Shown: positions 8,309-16,549 of the stretch, piece by piece
Layout: every line of letters starts with the position of its first letter
How positions within the stretch are numbered: the first letter of the stretch is position 1
Source: Bacteroidota bacterium
Lineage (GTDB): Bacteria; Bacteroidota; Bacteroidia; Palsa-965
Direction: 5' to 3'
DNA: 64,000 bases
Assembly (NCBI GenBank): GCA_020402865.1
Contig: JADBYT010000008.1
Span: forward strand, 62,001 to 126,000
Notes under the pieces: model-generated
What the model saw: the letters and a program-made list of their open reading frames with translations, nothing else
Database searches by the model: none
What the model was told of the DNA's origin: nothing
Program-made: the position numbers and the translations under genes

Positions 8309-9919
8309 ATGAATGAGCCTGACGTGCTTGTGGTAGGTGCCGGGTGCACCGGCGTAATGGCAGCGCGCACGCTGGCCGAAGCCGGCCTGCAGGTGCTGCT
8401 GCTCGACGGCGGTGTGCGCAACAATAATGCGCTGCCTCAGCCCGGGGCCGATTTCATTACACTCCGGCAAACCGATGCGCAGCAGCACCGCTACTTTCTG
8501 GGCGATGCATTTGAGAGTGTGCCGCAGGGGCAAATCGGCACCGGCGCACAGCTCACACCTGCGCGCCGCTACCTCATTGCGCATACCGAACGCTGGCTGC
8601 AGCTGCTTTCCGATACATTTGCCCCCATCGAAAGTCTGGCCGAAGGCGGACTGGGTGGTGGCTGGGGCCTTGGCTGCTGCGTGTTTTCCGATGCCGAGCT
8701 GCAGGCCGCCGGCTTACCCGCTGCAGTCATGCACGCCGCTGCGCAAACCGTGTGCAACCGCATCGGCATAAGCGCCACGGCCGACGATGCGCAGCCTTAC
8801 ACCTTTGCGCACCTCACCGGCACACAACCCTCTGTTCCGCCCGATGCACTGGCGCAAAAACTGCTCAGCCGCTACACCACACAGCGCAGCGCATTACACA
8901 AAAACGGCTTCGTACTTGGCCGCCCGGCGCTGGCGCTGCTCACGCAACACAAAGACCACCGCCGCGCCACACAGCTGCGCGACATGGAGTTTTACGACAA
9001 CCTCGGCCACGCTGCCTGGCGTCCGCAGGTAGAGCTTGAACAGCTGCGCAAGTTACCCAACCTGCATATCGAAAGCGGCTGGCTCGTTACGCGCTTCACA
9101 TCAACCGAAAATGGTGTTAGCGTAGAAGCCACACACATTCACAACGGCACAAAAAAAACAGTTCAGGCCAAACGGCTTGTGCTTTCGCCCGGTGTGCTCG
9201 GTACAGCGCGCATTGTACTGCGTTCGCTGCCCGGCGGACAATCGCAAAAACTTCCGCTGCTCTGCAATCCTTACACCTACATGCCCTGCCTTGTTCCGTC
9301 AATGCTGGGCAAGAACATGAATCAGCACAACATTTCCTACGCGCAGCTTTCGCTGTTTCATGATCCCGGTGGCACGCAGCGCAGCATTGCCATGGCTTCG
9401 CTTTATACGTACCGCTCGTTGCTGCTGTTCAGATTGCTGCACGAAACGCCGCTAAATTTCCGCGACGGGCGCATCCTTCAGCAATATCTGCTTCCGGCCT
9501 TACTCATTGCCGGCATTCATCACCCCGAAACGCCCGGCAGCGAACAATGGCTGCAACTTGCACCTTCGTCCGTTTCACCCACCGGCGATGTGCTTACGGC
9601 CAGCTACATACGTGGCGCAGAAAAAGACAATGAAGTGCGCAACCGCGAGCAGCTCTACATCAAAGCCCTTCGCCGTCTTGGTGCGTGGAAACTCAAAACC
9701 GTGCATCCCGGTCACGGCTCCAGCATCCACTATGCGGGGTGTTTGCCTTTCAGCCAGCACGAAAATGCCTTTACGCTGCATCCTTCAGGCCGCCTGCACG
9801 GCACCGCCAATGTGTTTGTGGCCGACGGCAGCGGCTTTACCTTTTTGCCTGCCAAAGGCCTCACACTTTCGCTCATGGCCAATGCGCACCGCGTGGCACA
9901 AAATGTAATCAGCTCATGA
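8309..9919 (+). CDS. GMC-family FAD oxidoreductase
   Basis: 536 residues from ATG 8309, chosen because the ADP-binding fold (DVLVVGAGCTGVMAARTLAEAG) follows at once; the longer frame reads through a repeat element. The C-terminus has the GMC_oxred_C signature: HYAGCLPFS, then NVFVADGSGFTFLPAKGLTLSLMANAHR, with the flavin-proximal His-Tyr pair. GMC enzymes oxidise alcohols or sugars with FAD. The stop overlaps the ATG of an extended-SDR gene by 4 nt, so the two products probably act on one substrate, perhaps a sugar or lipid alcohol. Substrate not predictable. Confidence 0.8.
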   Translation: MNEPDVLVVGAGCTGVMAARTLAEAGLQVLLLDGGVRNNNALPQPGADFITLRQTDAQQHRYFLGDAFESVPQGQIGTGAQLTPARRYLIAHTERWLQLLSDTFAPIESLAEGGLGGGWGLGCCVFSDAELQAAGLPAAVMHAAAQTVCNRIGISATADDAQPYTFAHLTGTQPSVPPDALAQKLLSRYTTQRSALHKNGFVLGRPALALLTQHKDHRRATQLRDMEFYDNLGHAAWRPQVELEQLRKLPNLHIESGWLVTRFTSTENGVSVEATHIHNGTKKTVQAKRLVLSPGVLGTARIVLRSLPGGQSQKLPLLCNPYTYMPCLVPSMLGKNMNQHNISYAQLSLFHDPGGTQRSIAMASLYTYRSLLLFRLLHETPLNFRDGRILQQYLLPALLIAGIHHPETPGSEQWLQLAPSSVSPTGDVLTASYIRGAEKDNEVRNREQLYIKALRRLGAWKLKTVHPGHGSSIHYAGCLPFSQHENAFTLHPSGRLHGTANVFVADGSGFTFLPAKGLTLSLMANAHRVAQNVISS

Positions 9920-10779
9920 GTGCGCCGGTAATTGTCATTACAGGAGCCAATGGCTTTATTGGCAGCGCCGCCGCCGCTTACTTTGCCGCGCTTGGCTGGC
10001 AGGTGGTTACAGCAGGCCGCACACCGCACCGCAGCGGCTACGCACACCTTGCATTTAACCTCGAAAGCGAAAGACCGCTGCAAGCAGATTTGCCGCAAAA
10101 CACGGATGTTGTTTTGCATGCTGCATACCTCACACTCACGCAAAACAACCGCGCATACGAACTCAACCGCGCAGGCACACAAGCCTTGCTCCATGCAGCA
10201 GCGCAGTGCGGGGCAACACAGTTTATCTTTCTCTCCAGCCTCTCGGCCAAAGCCGGTGCGGTTTCGGTGTACGGCCGACAGAAGTTTGCCTGCGAAAAAA
10301 TGGTGCTTGCACAAAACGGCTGCGTGGTGCGTCCCGGCTTAGTGATTGGTAACGGTGGCTTGTTTGCACAAATGCACACACACCTTGCGGCGGGCAGGCG
10401 CATACCACTTTTCAACGGCGGGCAGCAGCCGCTGCAAACTGTTTACATCAATGATTTGCTGGAGGCGCTGCACATCATTATCACACAACAGCGCAAAGGT
10501 GCATACACCATTGCCACGCCGCAAAGCATTCCCTACCGGCAGTTTTTCGAAATTATGGCAAGGCACCTCGACAAGCCGGCACGTTTCCTTCATTTTCCGC
10601 TTGCTCCTGTAAAACTTATGCTCCGCATTGCACGCAAACTGGGCATTCGCCTCGCCGCCGGCGACGATAATCTGGCCGGTTTACAAAGCATGCAACACGT
10701 GGCCAGCGAAAGCGATTTGCATACGCTTGGTCTCACCCTCAAAACTGCCGAAGAAAGTATTGCCGCCCTTCAATCCTGA
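9916..10779 (+). CDS. NAD-dependent epimerase/dehydratase (extended SDR)
   Basis: 287 residues. Rossmann motif VIVITGANGFIGSAAAAYFA at residues 5-24 (GxxGxxG), conserved Ser cluster FLSSLSAKAG, and the catalytic YGRQK (YxxxK). The C-terminal substrate lobe (VYINDLLEALHIII, AYTIATPQSIPYRQFFEIMA) matches NAD-dependent sugar-nucleotide epimerases and 3-beta-HSD-like members. The ATG overlaps the GMC gene stop (ATGA), which is strong evidence for coupling. Its stop abuts the csaA stop on the other strand with no gap. Substrate unknown. Confidence 0.85.
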   Translation: MSAPVIVITGANGFIGSAAAAYFAALGWQVVTAGRTPHRSGYAHLAFNLESERPLQADLPQNTDVVLHAAYLTLTQNNRAYELNRAGTQALLHAAAQCGATQFIFLSSLSAKAGAVSVYGRQKFACEKMVLAQNGCVVRPGLVIGNGGLFAQMHTHLAAGRRIPLFNGGQQPLQTVYINDLLEALHIIITQQRKGAYTIATPQSIPYRQFFEIMARHLDKPARFLHFPLAPVKLMLRIARKLGIRLAAGDDNLAGLQSMQHVASESDLHTLGLTLKTAEESIAALQS

Positions 10780-11109
10780 TCAGGCAATGCGCAAACCGTT
10801 TTCTACTACCCTGTCAGGCCGCAGCAAAATCACATCACAGCCTTCGCCCAGCGCGCCCAGCACTAATACTTCCGACACAAACTTACCGATCTGTCGCGGC
10901 GGAAAATTCACTACCGCCACAATCTGCCTGCCCATCAGCATTTCGGGCGTGTAAGACACCGTAACCTGCGCCGATGATTTTTTTACGCCAAGTTCGCCAA
11001 AGTCAATATGCAGCTTGATGGCGGGCTTTCGGGCTTCCGGAAACGGCTCGGCTTTTATGATTGTGCCGGTGCGTATGTCGAGTTGTTCGAAATCGTGAAT
11101 GGTTGGCAT
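10780..11109 (-). CDS. csaA: CsaA-type tRNA-binding-domain protein
   Basis: 109 residues, the usual CsaA length, consisting of one OB-fold of the EMAP-II/MetRS-C type: FEQLDIRTGTIIKAEPFPEARKP, LHIDFGELGVKKSSAQ, LMGRQIVAVVNFPPRQIG, SEVLVLGA and VILLRPD. CsaA is a homodimer reported to bind tRNA and to have chaperone or export-related activity in Bacillus. Convergent with the epimerase gene, with abutting stop codons and no terminator between them. Confidence 0.9.
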   Translation of the reverse strand: MPTIHDFEQLDIRTGTIIKAEPFPEARKPAIKLHIDFGELGVKKSSAQVTVSYTPEMLMGRQIVAVVNFPPRQIGKFVSEVLVLGALGEGCDVILLRPDRVVENGLRIA

Positions 11110-11143
11110 TGACTGGTTCCTTAAAAATGGGTAACAATGAAAA

Positions 11144-12112
11144 TCAATCTCCGCATTTAATATGTAGAAATGGCTTATCCCCTGCTACTACATAGTTACT
11201 CAGATTTTCGGAAATTATTTCATCAATAAGTCGAAACACGGTTACATTCGCAAATCTGTAATTTCTGATAGGCGAATGCCATTCAATTTCACTTTCCGGT
11301 AAGTCAATCAGAATAGTCGCAACGTAATTTCCGTTTAAGATCACTCTTAACTTCTCAAATGACTTAAATAATGCTTGTTGAAGTACTTTAATCTGTATTC
11401 CTTCATCATACAGCTGATACATCCCGTTAACATAACTTTTCACCAGCCTCTCCTGATTATCATGAAACCCGACAGTCAGTTTTACACTTACATTACCCGA
11501 GACAGCCTCACCGCGAAAAGGAGCTTTACTCAATGAAACAGTCTTTAAAAGCCCCTCAAACAACACATCTGTGCCTCTGGGCTGATAAAGTAGCTCCGTT
11601 TTATCAGTTTCATGCGAATAATAATTAACGCTGAGCGAAGAATGAAAGGTAAGCCAGTGCAATAAATCATTCCTTAACCGGGAATCCGTCAGTTTAAGAA
11701 ACTGAAGGATGTGTTCATTAAAGTTAAATTCAATAAAAAAGCCCTCGTATTCAGACTCATTCATTACAAGTTCATCGTTATCGAATTCCAAAGAGACTTT
11801 TCCTTGCCCCTCAATGACACAATGAATCACTGGCTGTTCCGATACAAGAAGCAAAAACATACCCTCGTTATCGCGTTCATTAACGCCTGTATCATCATTA
11901 AGTTTTATATAAGGGAAATTACCTGTCCGTATAAATTCAAATTCCTGAGCACAATACAACTGTAATCTGTTCTGATGATGATTAATGTTAATCGACAAAT
12001 CAGTCTTGTTCCGAAAAAAGAAATTAAGAAGATTGTAAAACCATTCTGTTCCATTGCCAAAAAACATTGCTGGCCTCTTTGCAATAGCTTCTTTTATTCC
12101 CATAATTTCCAT
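11144..12112 (-). CDS. Degenerate GyrB/ParE-like GHKL-transducer protein lacking the ATP site
   Basis: 322 residues. Aligning by eye with E. coli GyrB from memory, the collinear landmarks are: GIKEAIAKRPAMFFG (5-19) for the LxxVRKRPGMYIG start; VIHCVIEGQGKV (95-106) for the region after the ATP lid; LLYQPRGTDVLFEGLLK (174-190) for the F-YxGGI-FV-LN block; VGFHDNQERLVKSYVNGMYQLYDEG (214-238) for the SFVNNI-EGGTH block; and NGNYVATILIDLPESE (260-275) for the transducer strand GLTAVISVKVP-P. Missing are the catalytic Glu/Asn helix residues, the DnGRGIP motif, the GxHGVG lid and the QTK loop. There is no TOPRIM domain. It appears unable to bind ATP, and may pair with or mimic gyrase/topo IV. The gene is clearly more AT-rich than its neighbours, which suggests transfer. 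Confidence 0.6.
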   Translation of the reverse strand: MEIMGIKEAIAKRPAMFFGNGTEWFYNLLNFFFRNKTDLSININHHQNRLQLYCAQEFEFIRTGNFPYIKLNDDTGVNERDNEGMFLLLVSEQPVIHCVIEGQGKVSLEFDNDELVMNESEYEGFFIEFNFNEHILQFLKLTDSRLRNDLLHWLTFHSSLSVNYYSHETDKTELLYQPRGTDVLFEGLLKTVSLSKAPFRGEAVSGNVSVKLTVGFHDNQERLVKSYVNGMYQLYDEGIQIKVLQQALFKSFEKLRVILNGNYVATILIDLPESEIEWHSPIRNYRFANVTVFRLIDEIISENLSNYVVAGDKPFLHIKCGD

Positions 12113-12223
12113 ATTTTAAATATAAGGAAAAAACCGCGGAGCGGCCAATTTTAACGGCCAAAAAAATTAAGCAAACACAATGAAAAACAACATTTTAACC
12201 CTACAACACAACCTATAAACAAC

Positions 12224-12255
12224 AAAAAAACCGCAGAAGAATCTGCGGTTTTTTA
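12224..12255 (-). terminator. metK terminator
   Basis: CCGCAGA (12231-12237), loop AGAA, TCTGCGG (12242-12248), flanked by A-runs and T-runs on both sides so that it could work in both directions. It lies 17 nt after the metK stop. Confidence 0.85.
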
Positions 12256-12272
12256 TATCTGAATAACGAAAC

Positions 12273-13514
12273 TTACTTCGTACCAAATGCTTTTTTGAAA
12301 GCAGGAACGAGTTCAAGCTTTTCCCAGCCGAAGGTTTCGTACTTCTTGCCGTTTACGGTTTTTACACCGGGCGTGCGGCCCATGTGGCCGTATGCAGCGG
12401 TCTCGCCGTAGATCGGATTTTTGAGGCCGAAGCGTTTTACAATGGCAGCGGGTTTCATATCAACCAGCTTGGCCACTTTGGCGGCAATTTCGCCATCGCT
12501 CATTTTCACTTTCGAGGTGCCGTAGGTGTTTACGTAGAGGCCCACGGGCTCGGCTACGCCAATGGCGTAAGCTACCTGCACAAGACACTCGTCGGCAACG
12601 CCGGCGGCTACCAGGTTTTTGGCAATGTGACGTGTAGCGTAGGCTGCAGAGCGGTCAACTTTCGAGCTGTCTTTGCCCGAAAAAGCACCGCCACCGTGTG
12701 CACCACGACCGCCGTAGGTATCCACAATAATTTTGCGGCCGGTAAGACCGGTATCGCCGTGCGGGCCACCGATTACGAATTTGCCGGTGGGGTTGATATG
12801 GAACTTGATGTCTTTGCCAAACAGTTTCTGTACGCGGGCAGGAAGTTGTTTTTTCACACGCGGCACAAGTACATTGATAATGTCTTTGCGAATCTGGTCG
12901 AGCATTTTCTTGTCGGTGCCAAACTCGTCGTGCTGGGTGCTTACCACAATGGTGTCAATACGCTTGGGTGTGCCATTGTCATCGTATTCAATGGTTACCT
13001 GCGATTTGGCATCGGGGCGGAGATACTTCATGGTTTTGCCTTCGCGGCGGATTTTCGCAAGCTCGCGCAGGAGCATGTGCGAAAGTTCGAGCGGAAGCGG
13101 CATGAGGTTGTCGGTTTCGCGGCAGGCAAAACCAAACATCATTCCCTGATCGCCGGCGCCCTGCTCGGCTTCCTTGCCGCGCTCCACACCCTGATTAATG
13201 TCTGACGACTGTTCGTGCAGGGCATTGAGAATGCCGCAGGAAATAGCATCAAACTGGTATTCTGATTTGGTGTAACCGATACGGCGTATTACATCGCGGG
13301 CAATTTCCTGCACATCCACTTTGCCTTTGGCTTCGGGAGTGGTTTTGATTTCGCCGCCAATTACCACGAGGCCGGTGGTTACAAAAGTTTCACAAGCCAC
13401 TTTGGCGTTGGGATCGTGTGTCAGAAATGCGTCAATAATAGCATCTGAAATCTGATCGGCCACCTTATCGGGGTGACCTTCCGAAACTGACTCGGAAGTG
13501 AAGAGATAAGACAT
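12273..13514 (-). CDS. metK: S-adenosylmethionine synthetase
   Basis: 413 residues. It makes S-adenosylmethionine from methionine and ATP in the cytosol. Signatures: [20 protein letters not shown] near the N-terminus, the [12 protein letters not shown] hexapeptide region at about 121, and the P-loop-like [19 protein letters not shown] at about 276. Length and all three domains are complete. Transcribed alone, with its own -7 box and terminator; no SAM riboswitch is apparent in the short leader. Confidence 0.98.
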   Translation of the reverse strand: MSYLFTSESVSEGHPDKVADQISDAIIDAFLTHDPNAKVACETFVTTGLVVIGGEIKTTPEAKGKVDVQEIARDVIRRIGYTKSEYQFDAISCGILNALHEQSSDINQGVERGKEAEQGAGDQGMMFGFACRETDNLMPLPLELSHMLLRELAKIRREGKTMKYLRPDAKSQVTIEYDDNGTPKRIDTIVVSTQHDEFGTDKKMLDQIRKDIINVLVPRVKKQLPARVQKLFGKDIKFHINPTGKFVIGGPHGDTGLTGRKIIVDTYGGRGAHGGGAFSGKDSSKVDRSAAYATRHIAKNLVAAGVADECLVQVAYAIGVAEPVGLYVNTYGTSKVKMSDGEIAAKVAKLVDMKPAAIVKRFGLKNPIYGETAAYGHMGRTPGVKTVNGKKYETFGWEKLELVPAFKKAFGTK

Positions 13515-13540
13515 TGATGGATACGGATTTGAATTGGTGC

Positions 13541-13549
13541 GCTAAAGTA
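13541..13549 (-). promoter_or_regulatory. -7 box for metK
   Basis: Minus strand TACTTTAGC, one mismatch to TAnnTTTG, about 27 nt upstream of the metK ATG. No clear -33 element. Confidence 0.35.
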
Positions 13550-13592
13550 CGATTTTTTAACGTTACCAATGCCCGCCATCCGATATTCTCTT

Positions 13593-14033
13593 CTATAACC
13601 TCACCATCCACAATTCATGAGCCATGTTGGTATTACCGACTTGTGCATGAATGGAATCCGGAAGACCAGGTTGATTACTTTCTTCGTTGTACTGAAAATA
13701 ACCGTAGGGTGGAATATTCATTCTCAGAATAAACTGACTGTAATTTAAAGCAGGCGTAAGTGCCCAATAAGTCGATGTATCACCCCTGAACTTAAAAAAT
13801 TCATCGGTTAAAAAGACTAACGTATCCTGCAGGGGATAAATAACAAATGATGAATCGCCGGGAAGTGAATCCGTCGCCTGATAAAGCAGATACCTTTCAC
13901 CCGTCATATCAACCGGGAGAAACATTGGACGATCTGTGCCACCAGTTGAGTAAGGCTCAGGAGTTTCTTCCTGCTTACAGGAACAAACGAAAAGCAACAT
14001 GCCCATGTAAGCAAAAAGAGAAAATGGTTTCAT
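13593..14033 (-). CDS. Putative lipoprotein
   Basis: 146 residues with a lipoprotein signal peptide: MKPFSLFAYMGMLLFVCSC, with the likely lipidated Cys at position 19 after VCS, followed by an acidic KQEETPEP tether. The mature part is a small, probably beta-rich domain with DMTGERYLLYQATD and ALTPALNYSQFILRMNIP. No known family recognised. The gene stands alone between metK and the FKBP-like gene and is divergent from the latter. Confidence 0.65.
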   Translation of the reverse strand: MKPFSLFAYMGMLLFVCSCKQEETPEPYSTGGTDRPMFLPVDMTGERYLLYQATDSLPGDSSFVIYPLQDTLVFLTDEFFKFRGDTSTYWALTPALNYSQFILRMNIPPYGYFQYNEESNQPGLPDSIHAQVGNTNMAHELWMVRL

Positions 14034-14143
14034 GACGCACTATTTATTGCACTATATCCATTAAATTTAATAAATATCCAATCAAACAGAGATAGAAGCT
14101 ATCTAAACTTCACCTCACATTTCCTGAATTTCAAACAATAACG

Positions 14144-14151
14144 CACCTTTG
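14144..14151 (+). promoter_or_regulatory. -7 box for the FKBP-like gene
   Basis: CACCTTTG, one mismatch to TAnnTTTG, ending 6 nt before the ATG at 14158. This spacing implies a very short or absent leader. Confidence 0.4.
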
Positions 14152-14157
14152 TAAAAG

Positions 14158-14955
14158 ATGAAACGACAGGTTTTTCTTTTGCTGGTTATCTTATTTTTCT
14201 GTCAGGTTGCGGCAATAGCCAAAGCCCCACGCTGGAAAATGAATGCGCCCAAAACTTCCCCAACCGGCATTCACTATTCACTCACCAAACCGGGCAAAGG
14301 CGCTTACCCATCCGACAGCAACCTGGCCCGCATCGACTATTGCCGCTACAACAGTGCACGCACACAAGTGGTGGAAAGCAGCCTCAGACAATTCCGCAAA
14401 GGCACCGTCATCGACCTTCACGAAACACAAATTGACCCCGGCTTTCGCAATGCCATAAAGTTGCTGCGCAAAGGGGGCAAGGGCTTTTTCAGCTGGCGCA
14501 ACCCGAAGGGCGATTCCGTGCACTACTACATCCGCCTGCGCGAAATTTTACCGCCGCCAAACTACAGCAGCTTTTTCATCGAAATCCCGCCCGATTCAAT
14601 TCCTGTGCGCATCAACGACCCTGAAAAAGAAAATTTCGGCGATTCTACCATTCTCATTGTCACACTCGCCGAACTGCCCGCGCTCATGCCCGGCTGCGAC
14701 AGCGCACATGCACAGATGTATGTAATGCTCAAATTCCGCGAACGCTATTTCGACAACGGCATTAAATACCGCGATGTGCTGGTGGCTGTGCCCTGCGTAA
14801 ACAATTTTGAAACAGGATTTTTTTACCCGGGCAATCGCTACCTCATTACTGCGCTCAGCTGGCACAAAAGCGATGACGTATTCCGCGAAGTAACCGATGC
14901 CTACAGTGCTTCCGATGCCAGACGCTACCGGTGTTTACGCATTACCAAAGGCTGA
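14158..14955 (+). CDS. Exported degenerate FKBP-like protein
   Basis: 265 residues with a signal peptide (MKRQVFLLLVILFFCQVAAIAKA). Residues about 35-120 follow an FKBP peptidyl-prolyl isomerase layout: TGIHYSLTKPGKGAYPSDSN, then an IDYCRYN strand for VxVxYxG, VVESS for the FDSS strand, and DPGFRNAIKLLRKGGKGFFSW for PGWxEALxxMxxG. The lPxxlaYG end of the active site is replaced by NPKGDSVHYY. The remaining ~140 residues may hold a second related unit (FIEIPPDSIPVRINDPE). Gliding organisms encode the FKBP lipoprotein GldI; this gene converges on gldA but is not GldI by length or lipobox. Isomerase activity is doubtful. Confidence 0.55.
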   Translation: MKRQVFLLLVILFFCQVAAIAKAPRWKMNAPKTSPTGIHYSLTKPGKGAYPSDSNLARIDYCRYNSARTQVVESSLRQFRKGTVIDLHETQIDPGFRNAIKLLRKGGKGFFSWRNPKGDSVHYYIRLREILPPPNYSSFFIEIPPDSIPVRINDPEKENFGDSTILIVTLAELPALMPGCDSAHAQMYVMLKFRERYFDNGIKYRDVLVAVPCVNNFETGFFYPGNRYLITALSWHKSDDVFREVTDAYSASDARRYRCLRITKG

Positions 14956-14960
14956 TGCGC

Positions 14961-15875
14961 TTACTTTTTCTTCCCGGTAAGCTCTTTAAACACATCCTCA
15001 ATTTTCCGCTCCTCGCGCTGCATTTCCAGCACGGTGAGTTTGTTGTCCACTGCAAAGCGGAATAAATCGGGGCGGATGTCTTTTTCGGCGGAGGTGATAA
15101 TTTGCCATACATGGCCGCGCACATGCTGCACTTCTTCCACCCCGGGCAGGCGCTTCAGGTCGTGGCGGTTGGGCTCCTTGTCGAATTCCACCACCACCAC
15201 CATACGGTTCTGGCTTGTTTGCTGCAGGTTTGCAGTATCATCGTTGGCTACAATGCGGCCCTGATTGATGATAATTACACGGTTGCAAAGTGCTTCCACT
15301 TCCTGCATAATGTGGGTAGAAAGCATTACGGTTTTTTGCTGCCCGATGCGGCGGATGAGTTCGCGGATTTCGGCAAGCTGGTTGGGGTCGAGACCGGTGG
15401 TGGGTTCGTCGAGAATAAGCACGGCCGGGTCGTGAATGAGTGCCTGCGCAAGGCCCACACGCTGGCGATAGCCTTTTGAAAGCATTCCGATGCGTTTGTG
15501 CTGCTCAATTTCGAGGCCGGTAAGCTGCACCATTTCATCCACACGCTGCTTTTTATTGGGCAGTTTGTGAATGCCTGCAATAAACTCGAGATATTCTTTC
15601 ACATACATATCCAGGTAAAGCGGATTGTGTTCGGGCAAATACCCCACGCAGCGCCGCACGTCGATAGACTGTGAAGCCACGTCGAAACCGTTTACCGAAG
15701 CCTGCCCGGCATCTTGCGGAATAAAGCAGGTGAGAATTTTCATCATGGTTGATTTGCCGGCACCGTTGGGCCCGAGAAACCCCACAATTTCACCCGTTTT
15801 CACTTCAAACGATACATTGTCAAGTGCTCGTTGCTTACCGTAGAGCTTGGAGATATATTCAACTTTTATAGACAC
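14961..15875 (-). CDS. gldA: Gliding-motility ABC transporter ATPase GldA
   Basis: 304 residues. Walker A GPNGAGKST at 34-42, Q-loop region GYLPEHNPLY, ABC signature LSKGYRQR at about 132, Walker B LILDEPTTGLD, and the switch His in LSTHIMQEVEALC. The N-terminus IKVEYISKLYGKQRALDNVSFEV and the overall length match GldA of Flavobacterium and Cytophaga, which works with the permeases GldF and GldG. Those genes are not in the window. Similar YhaQ/NatA-type ATPases cannot be fully excluded. Confidence 0.8.
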   Translation of the reverse strand: MSIKVEYISKLYGKQRALDNVSFEVKTGEIVGFLGPNGAGKSTMMKILTCFIPQDAGQASVNGFDVASQSIDVRRCVGYLPEHNPLYLDMYVKEYLEFIAGIHKLPNKKQRVDEMVQLTGLEIEQHKRIGMLSKGYRQRVGLAQALIHDPAVLILDEPTTGLDPNQLAEIRELIRRIGQQKTVMLSTHIMQEVEALCNRVIIINQGRIVANDDTANLQQTSQNRMVVVVEFDKEPNRHDLKRLPGVEEVQHVRGHVWQIITSAEKDIRPDLFRFAVDNKLTVLEMQREERKIEDVFKELTGKKK

Positions 15876-15900
15876 AGGCTTGTGAAATGAAATTAGAATT

Positions 15901-15933
15901 CAAAAGTAAGAAAACAACGCGGGTTTTGTCCAA
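15901..15933 (-). promoter_or_regulatory. gldA promoter
   Basis: Minus strand TTGG (15933-15930), a 21-nt spacer, then TACTTTTG (15908-15901), a full TAnnTTTG match about 25 nt upstream of the gldA ATG. Confidence 0.5.
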
Positions 15934-15950
15934 CTATTGCGGGCCGGGGC

Positions 15951-15992
15951 AAAAAGCACGATGCCTGCGCCACATCGCGGCTACAGGCATCG
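15951..15992 (-). terminator. Terminator of the 16015 gene
   Basis: CGATGCCTG (15959-15967) pairs with CAGGCATCG (15984-15992), 9 bp perfect. On the minus strand it is followed by TGCTTTTT. Confidence 0.7.
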
Positions 15993-16014
15993 GTTCAGGG
16001 GATAGGCACAATAA

Positions 16015-16488
16015 TCAGCTCACGGCAGCATATTCGGGAACGTGCATTTCGCACTGGTAATAGCTTATGAGTTTGCGGGTTTTCACAAACACTTTGCGGT
16101 AAACGGGATCGCCCGTAAAACTTTGTCCGGTGTACAGCGTGCGGTATTGCCACATTTCAACCGGGAAACTGAGTTTGCGGTAGAAACGGTTTTCGCATCC
16201 GTTTATTTCTTCGGCAGCCAGCGGCACCATAAACTCATAGCCGCCATAGGCAAACTGAATTTTTTCGGCTACGGTGGCATTTCGGATGATGCCGGTTACA
16301 ATTTGTTCAAGCCCTTTAAGGCGCTCGGTTTTGCACACAAAAAGCAGGTAATCGAGACTGAAATCGGCCGCACCGGGAGTAACAGCCAGCAGCCCTTGCG
16401 GCAACTGTCCGTCAACAACAAGATCAACCGGCTCGGTAAAGCGTTGTTTACGCAAAAAAGCAGCGAGGTGGCGTTCGGAAGGAATCAT
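16015..16488 (-). CDS. Conserved-looking protein of unknown function
   Basis: 157 residues, soluble, with no signal peptide or membrane helix. Mixed composition with a His/Arg/Lys-rich N-terminus (SERHLAAFLRKQRF), a hydrophobic core LPQGLLAVTPGAADFSLDYLLFVCK and an aromatic C-terminal half (MWQYRTLYTG, KLISYYQCEMHVPEY). I do not recognise the family. Divergent from rsgA with about 60 nt between the start codons; a single-gene unit with its own terminator. Confidence 0.7.
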   Translation of the reverse strand: MIPSERHLAAFLRKQRFTEPVDLVVDGQLPQGLLAVTPGAADFSLDYLLFVCKTERLKGLEQIVTGIIRNATVAEKIQFAYGGYEFMVPLAAEEINGCENRFYRKLSFPVEMWQYRTLYTGQSFTGDPVYRKVFVKTRKLISYYQCEMHVPEYAAVS

Positions 16489-16549
16489 GGCGGTAAGGTG
16501 TTGGGATAAATGCGGTGTTTATTGTGTAGTTTCGTACGGATATTTCGAT

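Noticed and set aside
12113-12223. Possible SAM-related riboswitch or leader near metK
   Set aside because: This stretch is downstream of metK; the true metK leader is under 30 nt and too short for a SAM riboswitch.
13514-13732. 72-codon plus-strand frame
   Set aside because: Antisense to a credible lipoprotein gene and the metK leader.
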